Positions 1-7,598 of a DNA stretch of 12,551 bases are shown piece by piece. Position 1 is the first letter of the stretch. Each line of letters opens with the position of its first letter. The DNA is from Pseudomonadota bacterium (lineage in GTDB: Bacteria; Pseudomonadota; Gammaproteobacteria; Burkholderiales; Burkholderiaceae_D). The stretch spans positions 1 to 12,551 of the forward strand of contig JAEZLB010000043.1 in the NCBI GenBank assembly GCA_023435945.1. The letters run 5' to 3'. The position numbers and the translations under genes were made by a program. Below the pieces are notes generated by a model. The model ran no database searches and had not been told where the DNA came from. It saw nothing but the letters and a program-made list of their open reading frames with translations.

Positions 1-507
1 GGCCGTGCTGGGCCCCAGTCCTGCCGATTCGGCGAGATCGCGCAGGTGTGCGACAGCAGCGCTGACATCAAAAGGCTGGTCTTCGATCGCTGCCATGACG
101 AGATCGCGCGCGGCTGCCAGCGAAGCGCGTCCCACTTCTTCATAAGGCACGCGCACCACCAGCTTGTACACACCACGTACCGGCGTCGAACGGGCCTTGC
201 CGAACGCGGAAGGAATGCCGGCCAGGTTCTGCAGCTCTATCATCACGTGTTCCATGATGTGGGCCGGCCAGGTGCCGTCGCGTAGCCGTTCCAGGAAACC
301 GCCCGGCTGGCCGATACCGCAATGATGTGCAGCCAAAGTCGGTAGCCAGCTTGTCAGCCGTTCATTGAATCCGGGCAGGGTGTTCGATGGCGAATCTTCG
401 AGGTCGCCGATATCAACCCACGCCTCAATACTGGGGCGGTAGGTCCAGATGTTCGGGCCACGCAGGTATAACGCATTGATAACCTCAAGGGTTTTGCGCT
501 TGTTCAT
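1..507 (-). CDS. cphA: Cyanophycin synthetase, N-terminal part (cut by window edge)
   Basis: Reading the minus strand from an ATG at 507 gives 169 open codons that run off the window without a stop, so only the N-terminal domain is present. Cyanophycin synthetase makes the Arg/Asp storage polymer multi-L-arginyl-poly-L-aspartate in the cytoplasm, using ATP. The visible part carries family hallmarks in order: LRGPNIWTYRP near residues 15-25, DLEDSPSNTLPGF near 35-47, GGFLERLRDGTW near 69-80, a HIMEHVMIELQ segment near 83-93, and GLGPST just before the edge. The ATP-grasp and Mur-ligase-like domains lie outside. No strong Shine-Dalgarno precedes the ATG, but homology begins within a few residues of it. 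The gene is divergent from the ABC/DUF1854 operon. Burkholderiales often carry two synthetase paralogues (cphA and cphA'), and this fragment does not tell me which this is. Confidence 0.9.
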   Translation of the reverse strand, partial: MNKRKTLEVINALYLRGPNIWTYRPSIEAWVDIGDLEDSPSNTLPGFNERLTSWLPTLAAHHCGIGQPGGFLERLRDGTWPAHIMEHVMIELQNLAGIPSAFGKARSTPVRGVYKLVVRVPYEEVGRASLAAARDLVMAAIEDQPFDVSAAVAHLRDLAESAGLGPSTA

Positions 508-652
508 TCTATAACTCTGAGAGTAGGGAGAGATTGCGGCAGAAAAGCCGCGGCAGGTGGGGGTTCCAGTAAAAGAAATTCCGCAAAAGCGAATATCAGA
601 TAACCAGTCTAGCTAAGCAACAAACAAAAATAATCTAGGGAAAATACCAGTC

Positions 653-670
653 TGTTCGTTATTACGAACA
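653..670. promoter_or_regulatory. Perfect inverted repeat TGTTCG-N6-CGAACA in the divergent cyanophycin promoter region
   Basis: The 308-bp gap 508-815 between the synthetase gene and the ABC transporter gene is AT-rich and holds no gene. Its most regular element is TGTTCG, six spacer bases (TTATTA), then CGAACA, an 18-bp dyad with perfect 6-bp arms. The size and spacing suit a dimeric repressor or activator. A TATACT hexamer at 681-686 could be a -10 for the rightward operon, but I see no convincing -35, and no clear promoter for the leftward gene. A second small hairpin (GCGGC, 6-nt loop, GCCGC at 536-551) lies in the presumed leader of the synthetase gene and has no T-run. The regulatory role is inferred from position and symmetry only. 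Confidence 0.35.
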
Positions 671-815
671 AGCCTGTTAATATACTGGAAGCCGATATAT
701 TTGGCGTATCGAATTCTTCGTTAGAGACTAATTATTTTTTCTCCTCAAGCAAGCGGCTGTCTGACAAATTCCTGATGGCATCCGACTTCCTCATCCGCCC
801 CTCTTTTCCTTTCGC

Positions 816-3116
816 ATGAAAACCGCATTCTCCGGGCTGCCGGTAAAAAAGCATGTCCTTCCTCCGGCGTGGCGTGAAGTGCTGGAATCCCGTTTGCTGG
901 ACGGCGAAACTATCCTGGCACACGTCGAGCTGGATCTCGATGTCCGGCTGCGATTCGTGGCCGGTATCGTCGTGGTCACGTCGCACCGCCTGCTGGCAAA
1001 AACAGGCGATGACAGTGGCTGGCAGGAGTGGCCATACAGGGCCGATCTGGCATTGACCCACCATGATCATGCGGGTGTCGGCACGCTGGAGCTGGTGGAC
1101 CACACGGCCCGCCTGGCCACATGGCGTTATACCTTGGGCCACAATCCGGAAGCCTTGCGCGTCATCGATGCTTTTAAGCTGCAGTCCGGGATTGCCGCCA
1201 ATGGGGCGGCGCCGGTATTGCCGGCCGGCCTGAGTTGCCCGCGTTGCAAGGCGCCCCTCGACGAGGACCAGGAAACATGCGCGGTCTGCACGTCGGAAAT
1301 CCATACGCCGCCTTCGACCTGGACGTTGTTTCGTCTCTGGCGTTTTGCCAAGCCCTACCAAGGGCAACTGCTGGCGGCTTTCCTGCTGACGCTGGCTTCG
1401 ACGGCCGCCACGCTGGTGCCGCCTTACCTGACCATGCCACTGATGGACAATGTGCTGATTCCCTATCAGAACGGTGCGCCGCTGGATGTCGAACTGGTCT
1501 CGTTCTACCTCGGCGGCCTGTTCGGCGCGGCGCTGTTTGCATGGGTGCTGGGATGGGGCAAGACTTACATCCTGGCGCTGGTAAGCGAGCGCATCGGTGC
1601 TGATTTGCGTGCGGAAACTTTCGAGCACCTGCTGCGCATGTCGCTGGAATACTTCGGTGGGCGGCGCACCGGCGACCTGATGGCGCGCATCGGCTCCGAG
1701 ACCGACCGCATCTGCGTGTTCCTGTCGCTGCACCTGCTGGATTTTGCGACCGATGTGTTGATGATCGTCATGACGGCGGCGATCCTGCTGTCCATCGATC
1801 CGTGGCTGGCGCTGGTGACCCTGCTGCCTTTGCCCTTCATTGCCTGGATGATCCATGCGGTACGCGAGCGCCTGCGGCAGGGCTTCGAAAAGATAGATCG
1901 CATCTGGGCGGAAGTGACCAACGTGCTGTCTGACACCATACCGGGCATACGCGTGGTGAAAGCCTTTGCCCAGGAGAAGCGGGAAGCGCAGCGTTTCCGT
2001 GAAGCGAACCGGCACAACCTGCAGATCAATGACCGGGTCAACAAGATCTGGTCGCTGTTTTCGCCGACCGTCACTTTCCTGACGGAGATCGGCTTGCTGG
2101 TGGTGTGGGCCTTCGGTATCTGGCAGGTGTCGCGCGGCGAAATCACGGTCGGCGTGCTGACCGCCTTCCTCGCCTACATCGGCCGTTTTTACACGCGGCT
2201 GGATTCCATGAGCCGCATCGTCTCGGTAACGCAGAAGGCGGCCGCCGGTGCCAAGCGTATCTTCGATATTCTGGATCATGTATCCAGCGTGCCGGAACCG
2301 GCCAATCCGGTGCGCCTGGAACGGATAACGGGAAACATCGCGATGCACGATATCGGTTTCCGTTACGGTAACCGCTCGGTGATCCGTAACCTGAGCCTGG
2401 ATATCCGGCCCGGCGAGATGATAGGCCTGGTCGGTCACAGCGGATCGGGCAAGAGCACGCTGGTCAACCTGATCTGCCGTTTCTACGATGTGTCGGAAGG
2501 TGCGATTACCGTGGATGGCGTCGACATCCGCAACCTGCCGGTTGCCGATTACCGGCGCAGCATAGGGCTGGTGCTTCAGGAGCCTTTCCTGTTCTTCGGC
2601 ACGATTGCCGATAACATCGCCTACGGCAAACCGGATGCCACGCGCGAGGAAATCATTGCGGCGGCGCGCGCCGCGCATGCGCACGAATTCATCCTGCGCC
2701 TGCCGCATGGGTACGACTCGCTGGTGGGCGAGCGCGGCCAGACCTTGTCCGGCGGCGAGCGCCAGCGCATCTCGATTGCGCGCGCGCTGCTGATCAATCC
2801 GCAAATCCTGATCCTGGATGAAGCCACTTCGTCGGTGGATACCACCACCGAGAAGGAAATCCAGAAAGCGCTCGATAACCTGGTGAAGGGGCGTACCACG
2901 ATAGCGATTGCTCACCGACTTTCCACGCTGCGCCAGGCCGACCGGCTGGTGGTGCTGGAGCGCGGCCAGATTGTCGAGATCGGCGCACACGATGAATTGC
3001 TGGAATGCCAAGGCGCGTATTACCGCCTGTACCAGGCGCAGCAGCGCCAGGCGGAAAACGATTACGGTGTGCAGATGCTGGAATCGGAAGCGACATTCAA
3101 GGAGGGCGCGGTATGA
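816..3116 (+). CDS. Cyanophycin-associated ABC exporter with PH-like and zinc-ribbon N-terminus
   Basis: A 766-residue half-transporter that fuses membrane and ATPase domains, expected to act as a dimer in the inner membrane. Residues about 20-120 resemble a small bacterial PH-like domain. C141, C144, C155 and C158 form two CxxC pairs of a zinc ribbon. About six hydrophobic segments follow (near 183-205, 228-255, 300-325, 328-348, 415-437, 443-462). The nucleotide-binding domain is intact: A-loop Y517, Walker A GHSGSGKST 540-548, Q-loop Q588, signature LSGGERQ 644-650, Walker B ending D668-E669, D-loop SSVD 672-675, switch H700. The ATG at 816 is the only reasonable start, because an in-frame stop lies at 762-764, yet no Shine-Dalgarno is visible. 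It overlaps the DUF1854 gene and is divergent from the cyanophycin synthetase. As I recall, such proteins are labelled cyanophycin metabolism-associated ABC transporters; the substrate is unknown to me. Confidence 0.93.
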   Translation: MKTAFSGLPVKKHVLPPAWREVLESRLLDGETILAHVELDLDVRLRFVAGIVVVTSHRLLAKTGDDSGWQEWPYRADLALTHHDHAGVGTLELVDHTARLATWRYTLGHNPEALRVIDAFKLQSGIAANGAAPVLPAGLSCPRCKAPLDEDQETCAVCTSEIHTPPSTWTLFRLWRFAKPYQGQLLAAFLLTLASTAATLVPPYLTMPLMDNVLIPYQNGAPLDVELVSFYLGGLFGAALFAWVLGWGKTYILALVSERIGADLRAETFEHLLRMSLEYFGGRRTGDLMARIGSETDRICVFLSLHLLDFATDVLMIVMTAAILLSIDPWLALVTLLPLPFIAWMIHAVRERLRQGFEKIDRIWAEVTNVLSDTIPGIRVVKAFAQEKREAQRFREANRHNLQINDRVNKIWSLFSPTVTFLTEIGLLVVWAFGIWQVSRGEITVGVLTAFLAYIGRFYTRLDSMSRIVSVTQKAAAGAKRIFDILDHVSSVPEPANPVRLERITGNIAMHDIGFRYGNRSVIRNLSLDIRPGEMIGLVGHSGSGKSTLVNLICRFYDVSEGAITVDGVDIRNLPVADYRRSIGLVLQEPFLFFGTIADNIAYGKPDATREEIIAAARAAHAHEFILRLPHGYDSLVGERGQTLSGGERQRISIARALLINPQILILDEATSSVDTTTEKEIQKALDNLVKGRTTIAIAHRLSTLRQADRLVVLERGQIVEIGAHDELLECQGAYYRLYQAQQRQAENDYGVQMLESEATFKEGAV

Positions 3117-3580
3117 ACGATTTCCAGTTAACGCGCAATGCTTTCGGTAAGTTGGTGTTTACTTCAGCGGACGGTGCCGTGGTGCAGGAGGGCGTGGTGC
3201 CGGTACGCGCCTTCCCGATTGCCACACCCGACAGGAATATTTCACTGATCGGTGCCGATGGCCGTGAACTGGCGTGGATAGACACGTTAGAAGAAGTGCC
3301 GGAACCGGCGCGCACGCTGATCGAGGAAGAATTGATCAACCGTGAATTCCTGCCCCAGATACGCCGTATCGTGCAGGTATCCGGCTTTGTGTCGCCCAGC
3401 ACCTGGCAGGTGGAAACCGACCGCGGCCCGGCTACCCTGGTGCTGAAAGGGGAGGAGGATATCCGCCGCATTACGCCGTCGGCGCTGCTGATCGCGGATG
3501 TGCATGGCGTGCAATATCTGATCCGGGACAGCAAGGCGCTCGACAGGGCCAGCCGCCATTTGCTGGACCGGTTCCTGTAA
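3113..3580 (+). CDS. DUF1854 family protein, cyanophycin-associated
   Basis: A 155-residue protein without signal peptide or membrane segment, so probably cytoplasmic. Its ATG overlaps the transporter stop (ATGA at 3113-3116) and follows an excellent Shine-Dalgarno, AAGGAGG at 3099-3105, seven bases away. This sets the start, although the frame stays open further upstream inside the transporter gene. Features typical of DUF1854 are GVVPVRAFPI near residues 27-36, GADGRELAWID near 47-57, INREFLPQI near 75-83, a PSTWQVETDRGP segment near 95-106, KGEEDIRR near 112-119 and a C-terminal LLDRFL. The function of the family is not known to me. The overlapping, coupled arrangement suggests it works directly with the transporter, for example as a cytoplasmic partner of the ATPase or its PH-like extension; that is inference. 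Confidence 0.93.
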   Translation: MNDFQLTRNAFGKLVFTSADGAVVQEGVVPVRAFPIATPDRNISLIGADGRELAWIDTLEEVPEPARTLIEEELINREFLPQIRRIVQVSGFVSPSTWQVETDRGPATLVLKGEEDIRRITPSALLIADVHGVQYLIRDSKALDRASRHLLDRFL

Positions 3581-3680
3581 AGATACTGCCACGGCCCTGT
3601 TTTCCGCCGCTGCCTGCTCCATTAAAGAGGGGCGTGCAGGAAGACGTGCCGGCAATAGATCAACCGAAAGGGAAATAAAA

Positions 3681-3706
3681 AACGGGGAAGCATTTGCTTC
3701 CCCGTT
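3681..3706 (-). terminator. Strong hairpin terminator, best used by the TctC operon
   Basis: A perfect 11-bp stem (AACGGGGAAGC and GCTTCCCCGTT) closes a 4-nt loop. Read on the minus strand it is followed by six T residues and further T/A-rich bases, so it is a textbook intrinsic terminator about 57 nt past the TctC stop. On the plus strand the stem is followed only by CTCTT, so it may also stop the convergent ABC/DUF1854 operon, less efficiently. The rest of the 182-bp gap (3581-3762) shows nothing else I can support. Confidence 0.87.
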
Positions 3707-3762
3707 CTCTTGGGTGCTGGCCGATGCAGTCTGCTGCCAGCGGGCCGCATGCATCATCGTGC

Positions 3763-4725
3763 TTAGTCGATGCTGATATTGCCGGTTTCGATCACTTTCT
3801 TCCAGCGTGCGAATTCCGCAGCCTGGAATTTGGTGAATTCTTCCGGCGAGTTGCCGACGATTTCAAAGCCCAGTTCCAGCAGCTTGGCTTTGACATCCGG
3901 CTCGTTCAGGCTTTCAACGATACCTTTGTGCAGTTTCATCTTGATATCGTTAGGAATGCCTTTAGGCGCAGCGAATGCCTGCCAGGAATAAACGGTCGCA
4001 TTTTTCAGACCGAGTTCTTCCATGGTTGGCACATCAGGCAGCAATGGCGAACGCTTGGAACTGGTGATGGCGAGTGCACGCAGTTTGCCACCTTTAATGT
4101 TTGTCAGGCCGGTGTTGATGTTCATGAAGGTGGCATCAACCTGGTTGCCCAGCAGGTCCATCATTGCCGGAGAACCGCCCTTGTAAGGAACGTGGATGGC
4201 CTTGGTGCCGGTTTCCTGCCAGAACAGTTCAGCCGTCAGATGGTCGGAAGTGCCGTTGCCAGCGGAAGCAAAGGTCATTTTGCCCGGATTGGCTTTCAGG
4301 TAGTTCAGCAGGCTCTTGAAATCTTTGTGCGGCGACTGTGCCGGAACGACCAGTACGTTAGGGGCCTGAACAGCAACCGTAATGTAGTCGAAGTCTTTCA
4401 GTGGATCGTAGCCAACGCTCTTCATCAGGTGAGGGCCAATGACAAAGGGTCCCAAAGACGAAACGAAGATCGTGTAGCCGTCTGGCGCAGCACGTTTAGC
4501 CGTTGCTGCACCAACCGTGCCGCCGGCACCACCGCGGTTGTCCACGATGATAGGGGCGCCAATGCGGGAATCCAGCTTGGCACCGACGGTGCGAGCGATC
4601 ATGTCAGTCGAACCGCCCGGCGGGAACGGTACCAGGAAGTTGATCGACTTGTTCGGCCACTCCTGTGCGGCGGCACCGGAAGATACGGCCAGACCGATAG
4701 CCAGTGTTGCTAGCAGTTTTTTCAT
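3763..4725 (-). CDS. TctC/Bug-family periplasmic solute-binding protein
   Basis: A 320-residue extracytoplasmic binding protein of the tripartite tricarboxylate transporter (TTT) class. Residues 1-20 are a Sec signal peptide: KK, a hydrophobic core, then an AAA/QEW cleavage site after A20. The mature part shows the ligand-loop motif PFPPGGSTD at 33-41, the DNRGGAGG loop near 62-69, and AAPDGYT near 79-85, all typical of the family; the length is also normal. AGGAGA at 4731-4736, five bases before the ATG, confirms the start. It lies 81 bp downstream of the talarate/galactarate dehydratase gene on the same strand and ends at a strong terminator, so the two are probably co-transcribed. The ligand is therefore likely an aldarate or other carboxylate, but that is inferred from the neighbour. 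No tctA or tctB lies beside it, as is common for the many orphan Bug proteins of Burkholderiales. Confidence 0.95.
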   Translation of the reverse strand: MKKLLATLAIGLAVSSGAAAQEWPNKSINFLVPFPPGGSTDMIARTVGAKLDSRIGAPIIVDNRGGAGGTVGAATAKRAAPDGYTIFVSSLGPFVIGPHLMKSVGYDPLKDFDYITVAVQAPNVLVVPAQSPHKDFKSLLNYLKANPGKMTFASAGNGTSDHLTAELFWQETGTKAIHVPYKGGSPAMMDLLGNQVDATFMNINTGLTNIKGGKLRALAITSSKRSPLLPDVPTMEELGLKNATVYSWQAFAAPKGIPNDIKMKLHKGIVESLNEPDVKAKLLELGFEIVGNSPEEFTKFQAAEFARWKKVIETGNISID

Positions 4726-4806
4726 TGTTCTCTCCTCTCTTCAGTGATCGAGGGCTTCATGGCCCCAGAAGTTGAGTGTTGCATGGTACAGAGTACTACT
4801 TACAGA

Positions 4807-5955
4807 TTAAGGACGTTTGCCAAACTCCGCTTGATCGACGGTCCAGGCACGAGCTTGTTCGCTCAGACTCAGGCCCAGGCCAGGACGGGTGGGTACCAGC
4901 ATGCGACCGTCGCGGGTCTCGAGGCGCTCGTTGAAGAGCGGTTCCAGCCAGTCGAAGTGTTCGACCCATGGCTCGATTGGGTAAATCGCAGCCAGGTGCA
5001 CGTGCAGTTCCATCGCGAAGTGAGGCGCTAGCATCAGACCGGCATTTTCAGCCTGGGCCAATACTTTCAGGAACGGTGTAATACCGCCAACACGTGGGGC
5101 GTCCGGCTGGATAAAGTCGGCGCCGCGATGGCGGATCAGGTCGAAATGTTCGGCGGCGCTGGTCAGCATCTCGCCCGTCGCGATCGGGGTATCGAATTCG
5201 CGAGCCAAAGCAGCGTGACCTTCGTGGTCATAGGCATCCAGCGGTTCTTCGATCCAGATCAGGTTGAATTCTTCAAAACGGCGGCACATGCGTTGTGCTG
5301 CAGGACGGCTCCATTGCTGGTTGGCATCCACCATCAGCGGGGCCTTGTCGCCCAGTTCGCGGCGTACGGTCGATACGCGTTCCATATCGACAGCATGGTC
5401 AGGATGGCCGACTTTCAGTTTGATGCCGCCGATACCTTTGTCGAGGCTGGCCTGAGCATTGGCGACCACTTGGTCGAGCGGGGTGTGCAGGAATCCGCCG
5501 GAGGTGTTGTAGCAGGCTACGGAATCACGGTGCGCGCCCAGCAGCTTGGCCAGCGGCAGGCCGGCGCGTTTGGCTTTCAGGTCGTATAGGGCTACGTCGA
5601 ACGCGGCAATCGCCTGAGTGGACAAGCCGCTACGACCTACCGAGGCACCCGCCCAGCACAGTTTGGTCCAGAGCTTGGCGATATCGCTGGGATCTTCACC
5701 GATCAGGACATTACCGATTTCCTTGGCGTGCGCGAATTGGCCGGGGCCGCCAGCGCGCTTGGAGTAGCTAAAGCCCAAGCCGGTGTGGCCATCCTTAGTC
5801 TGGATTTCTGCGAACAGCATCGCGACTTCGGTCATCGGCTTTTGACGGCCGGTGAAAACCTTGGCGTCGCTGATGGGCATGGGCAGAGGCAGCATGCACG
5901 AGGAAATTTTTACGTGAGCAATCTGGTCAGCGTAAGAAGAAGTGGTTGATATCAT
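4807..5955 (-). CDS. L-talarate/galactarate dehydratase (enolase superfamily)
   Basis: A 382-residue mandelate-racemase-type enzyme that would dehydrate galactarate and/or L-talarate to a 2-keto-3-deoxy-aldarate in the cytoplasm. Counted from ATG 5955, the active-site residues are the KxK pair K179/K181 (GIKLKVG), metal ligands D210 (VDANQQW), E236 (WIEEPLD) and E262 (ATGEM), and base H312 (APHFAME). Their spacing equals that I recall for the characterised Salmonella talarate/galactarate dehydratase (K195/K197, D226, E252, E278, H328), and flanking motifs such as SDAKV, TGRQKP, FSYSKRAGG and the C-terminal EFGKRP also agree. The frame extends ten codons upstream to a TTG at 5985, but ATG 5955 is the first ATG; neither start has a clear Shine-Dalgarno. 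It is divergent from a LacI-type regulator and precedes the TctC gene. Exact sugar-acid preference is inferred. Confidence 0.92.
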   Translation of the reverse strand: MISTTSSYADQIAHVKISSCMLPLPMPISDAKVFTGRQKPMTEVAMLFAEIQTKDGHTGLGFSYSKRAGGPGQFAHAKEIGNVLIGEDPSDIAKLWTKLCWAGASVGRSGLSTQAIAAFDVALYDLKAKRAGLPLAKLLGAHRDSVACYNTSGGFLHTPLDQVVANAQASLDKGIGGIKLKVGHPDHAVDMERVSTVRRELGDKAPLMVDANQQWSRPAAQRMCRRFEEFNLIWIEEPLDAYDHEGHAALAREFDTPIATGEMLTSAAEHFDLIRHRGADFIQPDAPRVGGITPFLKVLAQAENAGLMLAPHFAMELHVHLAAIYPIEPWVEHFDWLEPLFNERLETRDGRMLVPTRPGLGLSLSEQARAWTVDQAEFGKRP

Positions 5956-6000
5956 TATCAGTTTACAAGTAGGTTGTTGAAGCAATCAGGGTTTTGGGCG

Positions 6001-6016
6001 ATGGTAACGTTAACAT
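6001..6016. promoter_or_regulatory. LacI/GntR-type operator between dehydratase and regulator genes
   Basis: ATGGTAA-CG-TTAACAT is a 16-bp dyad with a central CG and one mismatch between arms. The central CG and ATGTTA/TAACAT ends match what is known of LacI-family operators, notably those of the gluconate repressor GntR of E. coli. It lies 38 bp before the regulator ATG (6054) and 46 bp before the dehydratase ATG (5955), so one site could control both divergent genes. The rest of the intergenic segment (5956-6053) shows no clear -35/-10 pair on either strand. Binding by the adjacent regulator is inferred. Confidence 0.62.
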
Positions 6017-6053
6017 TCGTGTCTCGCAAGCCAGTTTGAAATATCATTGCCCC

Positions 6054-7055
6054 ATGAACAAAAAGTCACTTTCTCAACCGGTTTCCATCACTCTGCACGA
6101 CGTTGCCCAGGCGGCGGGCGTGTCGGTGATGACGGTATCGCGCGCGCTCAGCAAGCCGGAGATGGTTTCCCCTGAGACGCTGGAGAAGGTGCGCCGTGCC
6201 ACAGCGATGACCGGGTACATCCCCAACCGGCTGGCTGGCGGCTTGAAATCCAAGCGCAGCATGATTATTGGCGCCCTGGTTCCCTACATCGCGGTGCCGC
6301 AGTTTCTGCCAACCATACAAACCCTGACCGAAGCGCTGACGCAGGGCGGATATCAGCTGATTTTCGGCCAGACCGGCTACGACAACTCGCGTGAGCCGGA
6401 ATTGCTGGATGCACTGCTGAGCCGTCGCGTGGATGGCATCGTGGTGTTTGGTTTGCTGGGTCAGATTCAGGGCACCGAGCGCTTCCGCAAACTGGGCATT
6501 CCGGTAGTGGAAACCTGGGATCTGAGTGACCGTCCGGTGGATATGCTGGTGGGGTTTTCCCAGGTGAAGGTGGGTAGCGCGGTCGCGGAATTTTGCAAGG
6601 CAAGGGGCTGGACCCGTGCAGGCATTGCGACGGCCGGTGATGATCGTGCTGCACGCCGCCGCCAGGGGTTTCTTGCGACCTTCGGGCGAGAAGTGCCGAC
6701 GGCCACTGTGCGCGCACCCAGTACGCTGGAACTTGGCCGTCAGGCCTTGCGTGATCTGCTGGCGCAGGACAGCAGCCTGCAAGTCGTCGTCTGCAGTTCC
6801 GACGGCCTGGCGCAAGGCGTTCACACGGAAGCCAAAGCACGCGGCCTGCGTATTCCTGAAGACCTGGCAATCATCGGTTTTGGCGATGCCGAATTCGCCG
6901 CCCATCTCGACCCCTCCCTGACCACGGTGCGTGTCGATGCTCCAGCCATCGGGCGCATCGCTGCACAGAAGATACTCAAGCGCTGCAATGGCGAAGAAGT
7001 GGAGGAAATGGTGACCGATGTCGGGTTTACGATTATGGAGCGGGGGTCGACGTAA
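6054..7055 (+). CDS. LacI/GntR-type transcriptional regulator
   Basis: A 333-residue LacI-family repressor. Residues about 11-32 are the DNA-binding helix-turn-helix (ITLHDVAQAAGVSVMTVSRAL), followed by GYIPNRLAGGLKS (54-66) with the hinge helix, and a periplasmic-binding-protein-like effector domain from about 69 to the end. The overall pattern, including the DVGFTIMERGS end, is that of the GntR subgroup of sugar-acid repressors. An open frame reaches back to a TTG at 5994, but that would add 20 residues outside the family and would overlap the operator-like palindrome, so ATG 6054 is chosen although it lacks a Shine-Dalgarno. Divergence from the talarate/galactarate dehydratase gene suggests it represses that operon and itself, with an aldarate or derivative as inducer. 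No terminator hairpin is visible after the stop. Confidence 0.93.
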   Translation: MNKKSLSQPVSITLHDVAQAAGVSVMTVSRALSKPEMVSPETLEKVRRATAMTGYIPNRLAGGLKSKRSMIIGALVPYIAVPQFLPTIQTLTEALTQGGYQLIFGQTGYDNSREPELLDALLSRRVDGIVVFGLLGQIQGTERFRKLGIPVVETWDLSDRPVDMLVGFSQVKVGSAVAEFCKARGWTRAGIATAGDDRAARRRQGFLATFGREVPTATVRAPSTLELGRQALRDLLAQDSSLQVVVCSSDGLAQGVHTEAKARGLRIPEDLAIIGFGDAEFAAHLDPSLTTVRVDAPAIGRIAAQKILKRCNGEEVEEMVTDVGFTIMERGST

Positions 7056-7150
7056 GAGAGTACGGGGCAGGAAGGGATACTGGCTGCGTAATTTGCCTTA
7101 GTTATTGCATTCAGGTGGCTCAGGAATTCAGGCCTAAATTGCGGCTATAG

Positions 7151-7495
<345 letters not shown>

Positions 7496-7499
7496 GAGC

Positions 7500-7598
7500 A
7501 TGCCTAAAATTTCGTTAACACGAATTTCTATAAGGGTGCTGCGCCGCTTGCACAAGTCGGTTACGTCAACCGTTAGATTGGATGACCATGCTTGCTGA
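7500..7598 (+). CDS. Possible 32-codon basic ORF between the GIY-YIG and RX4H genes
   Basis: ATG at 7500 starts four bases after the GIY-YIG stop and reads 32 codons to TGA at 7596-7598, overlapping the first 17 bases of the next gene. A purine-rich GAGAGG followed by TAAGAGC lies just before it and may serve as ribosome site. The product would be basic (several R and K) with no hydrophobic segment. It could be a leader peptide that couples translation to the following gene, whose own start has no clear ribosome site, or it could be meaningless. No family is recognised. Confidence 0.22.
   Translation: MPKISLTRISIRVLRRLHKSVTSTVRLDDHAC

Noticed and set aside
732..3011. Open frame of 759 codons antisense to the ABC transporter
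   Set aside because: It mirrors the transporter gene, which has every ABC motif intact. The product is rich in R, H and Q with no recognisable domain, as expected when codon bias keeps the opposite strand free of stops.
3005..3112. Longer start for the DUF1854 gene
   Set aside because: It would lie inside the transporter coding region; the strong AAGGAGG and the ATGA overlap place the start at 3113.
3694..4713. Open frame of 339 codons antisense to the TctC gene
   Set aside because: The minus-strand frame has a signal peptide, ribosome site and family motifs. This one overlaps the terminator and has no domain.
5956..5985. TTG start adding ten residues to the dehydratase
   Set aside because: No ribosome site, and the extra residues match nothing; ATG 5955 is the simpler choice.
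5994..6053. TTG start adding twenty residues to the LacI regulator
   Set aside because: It precedes the operator-like palindrome and the extra residues lie outside the family.
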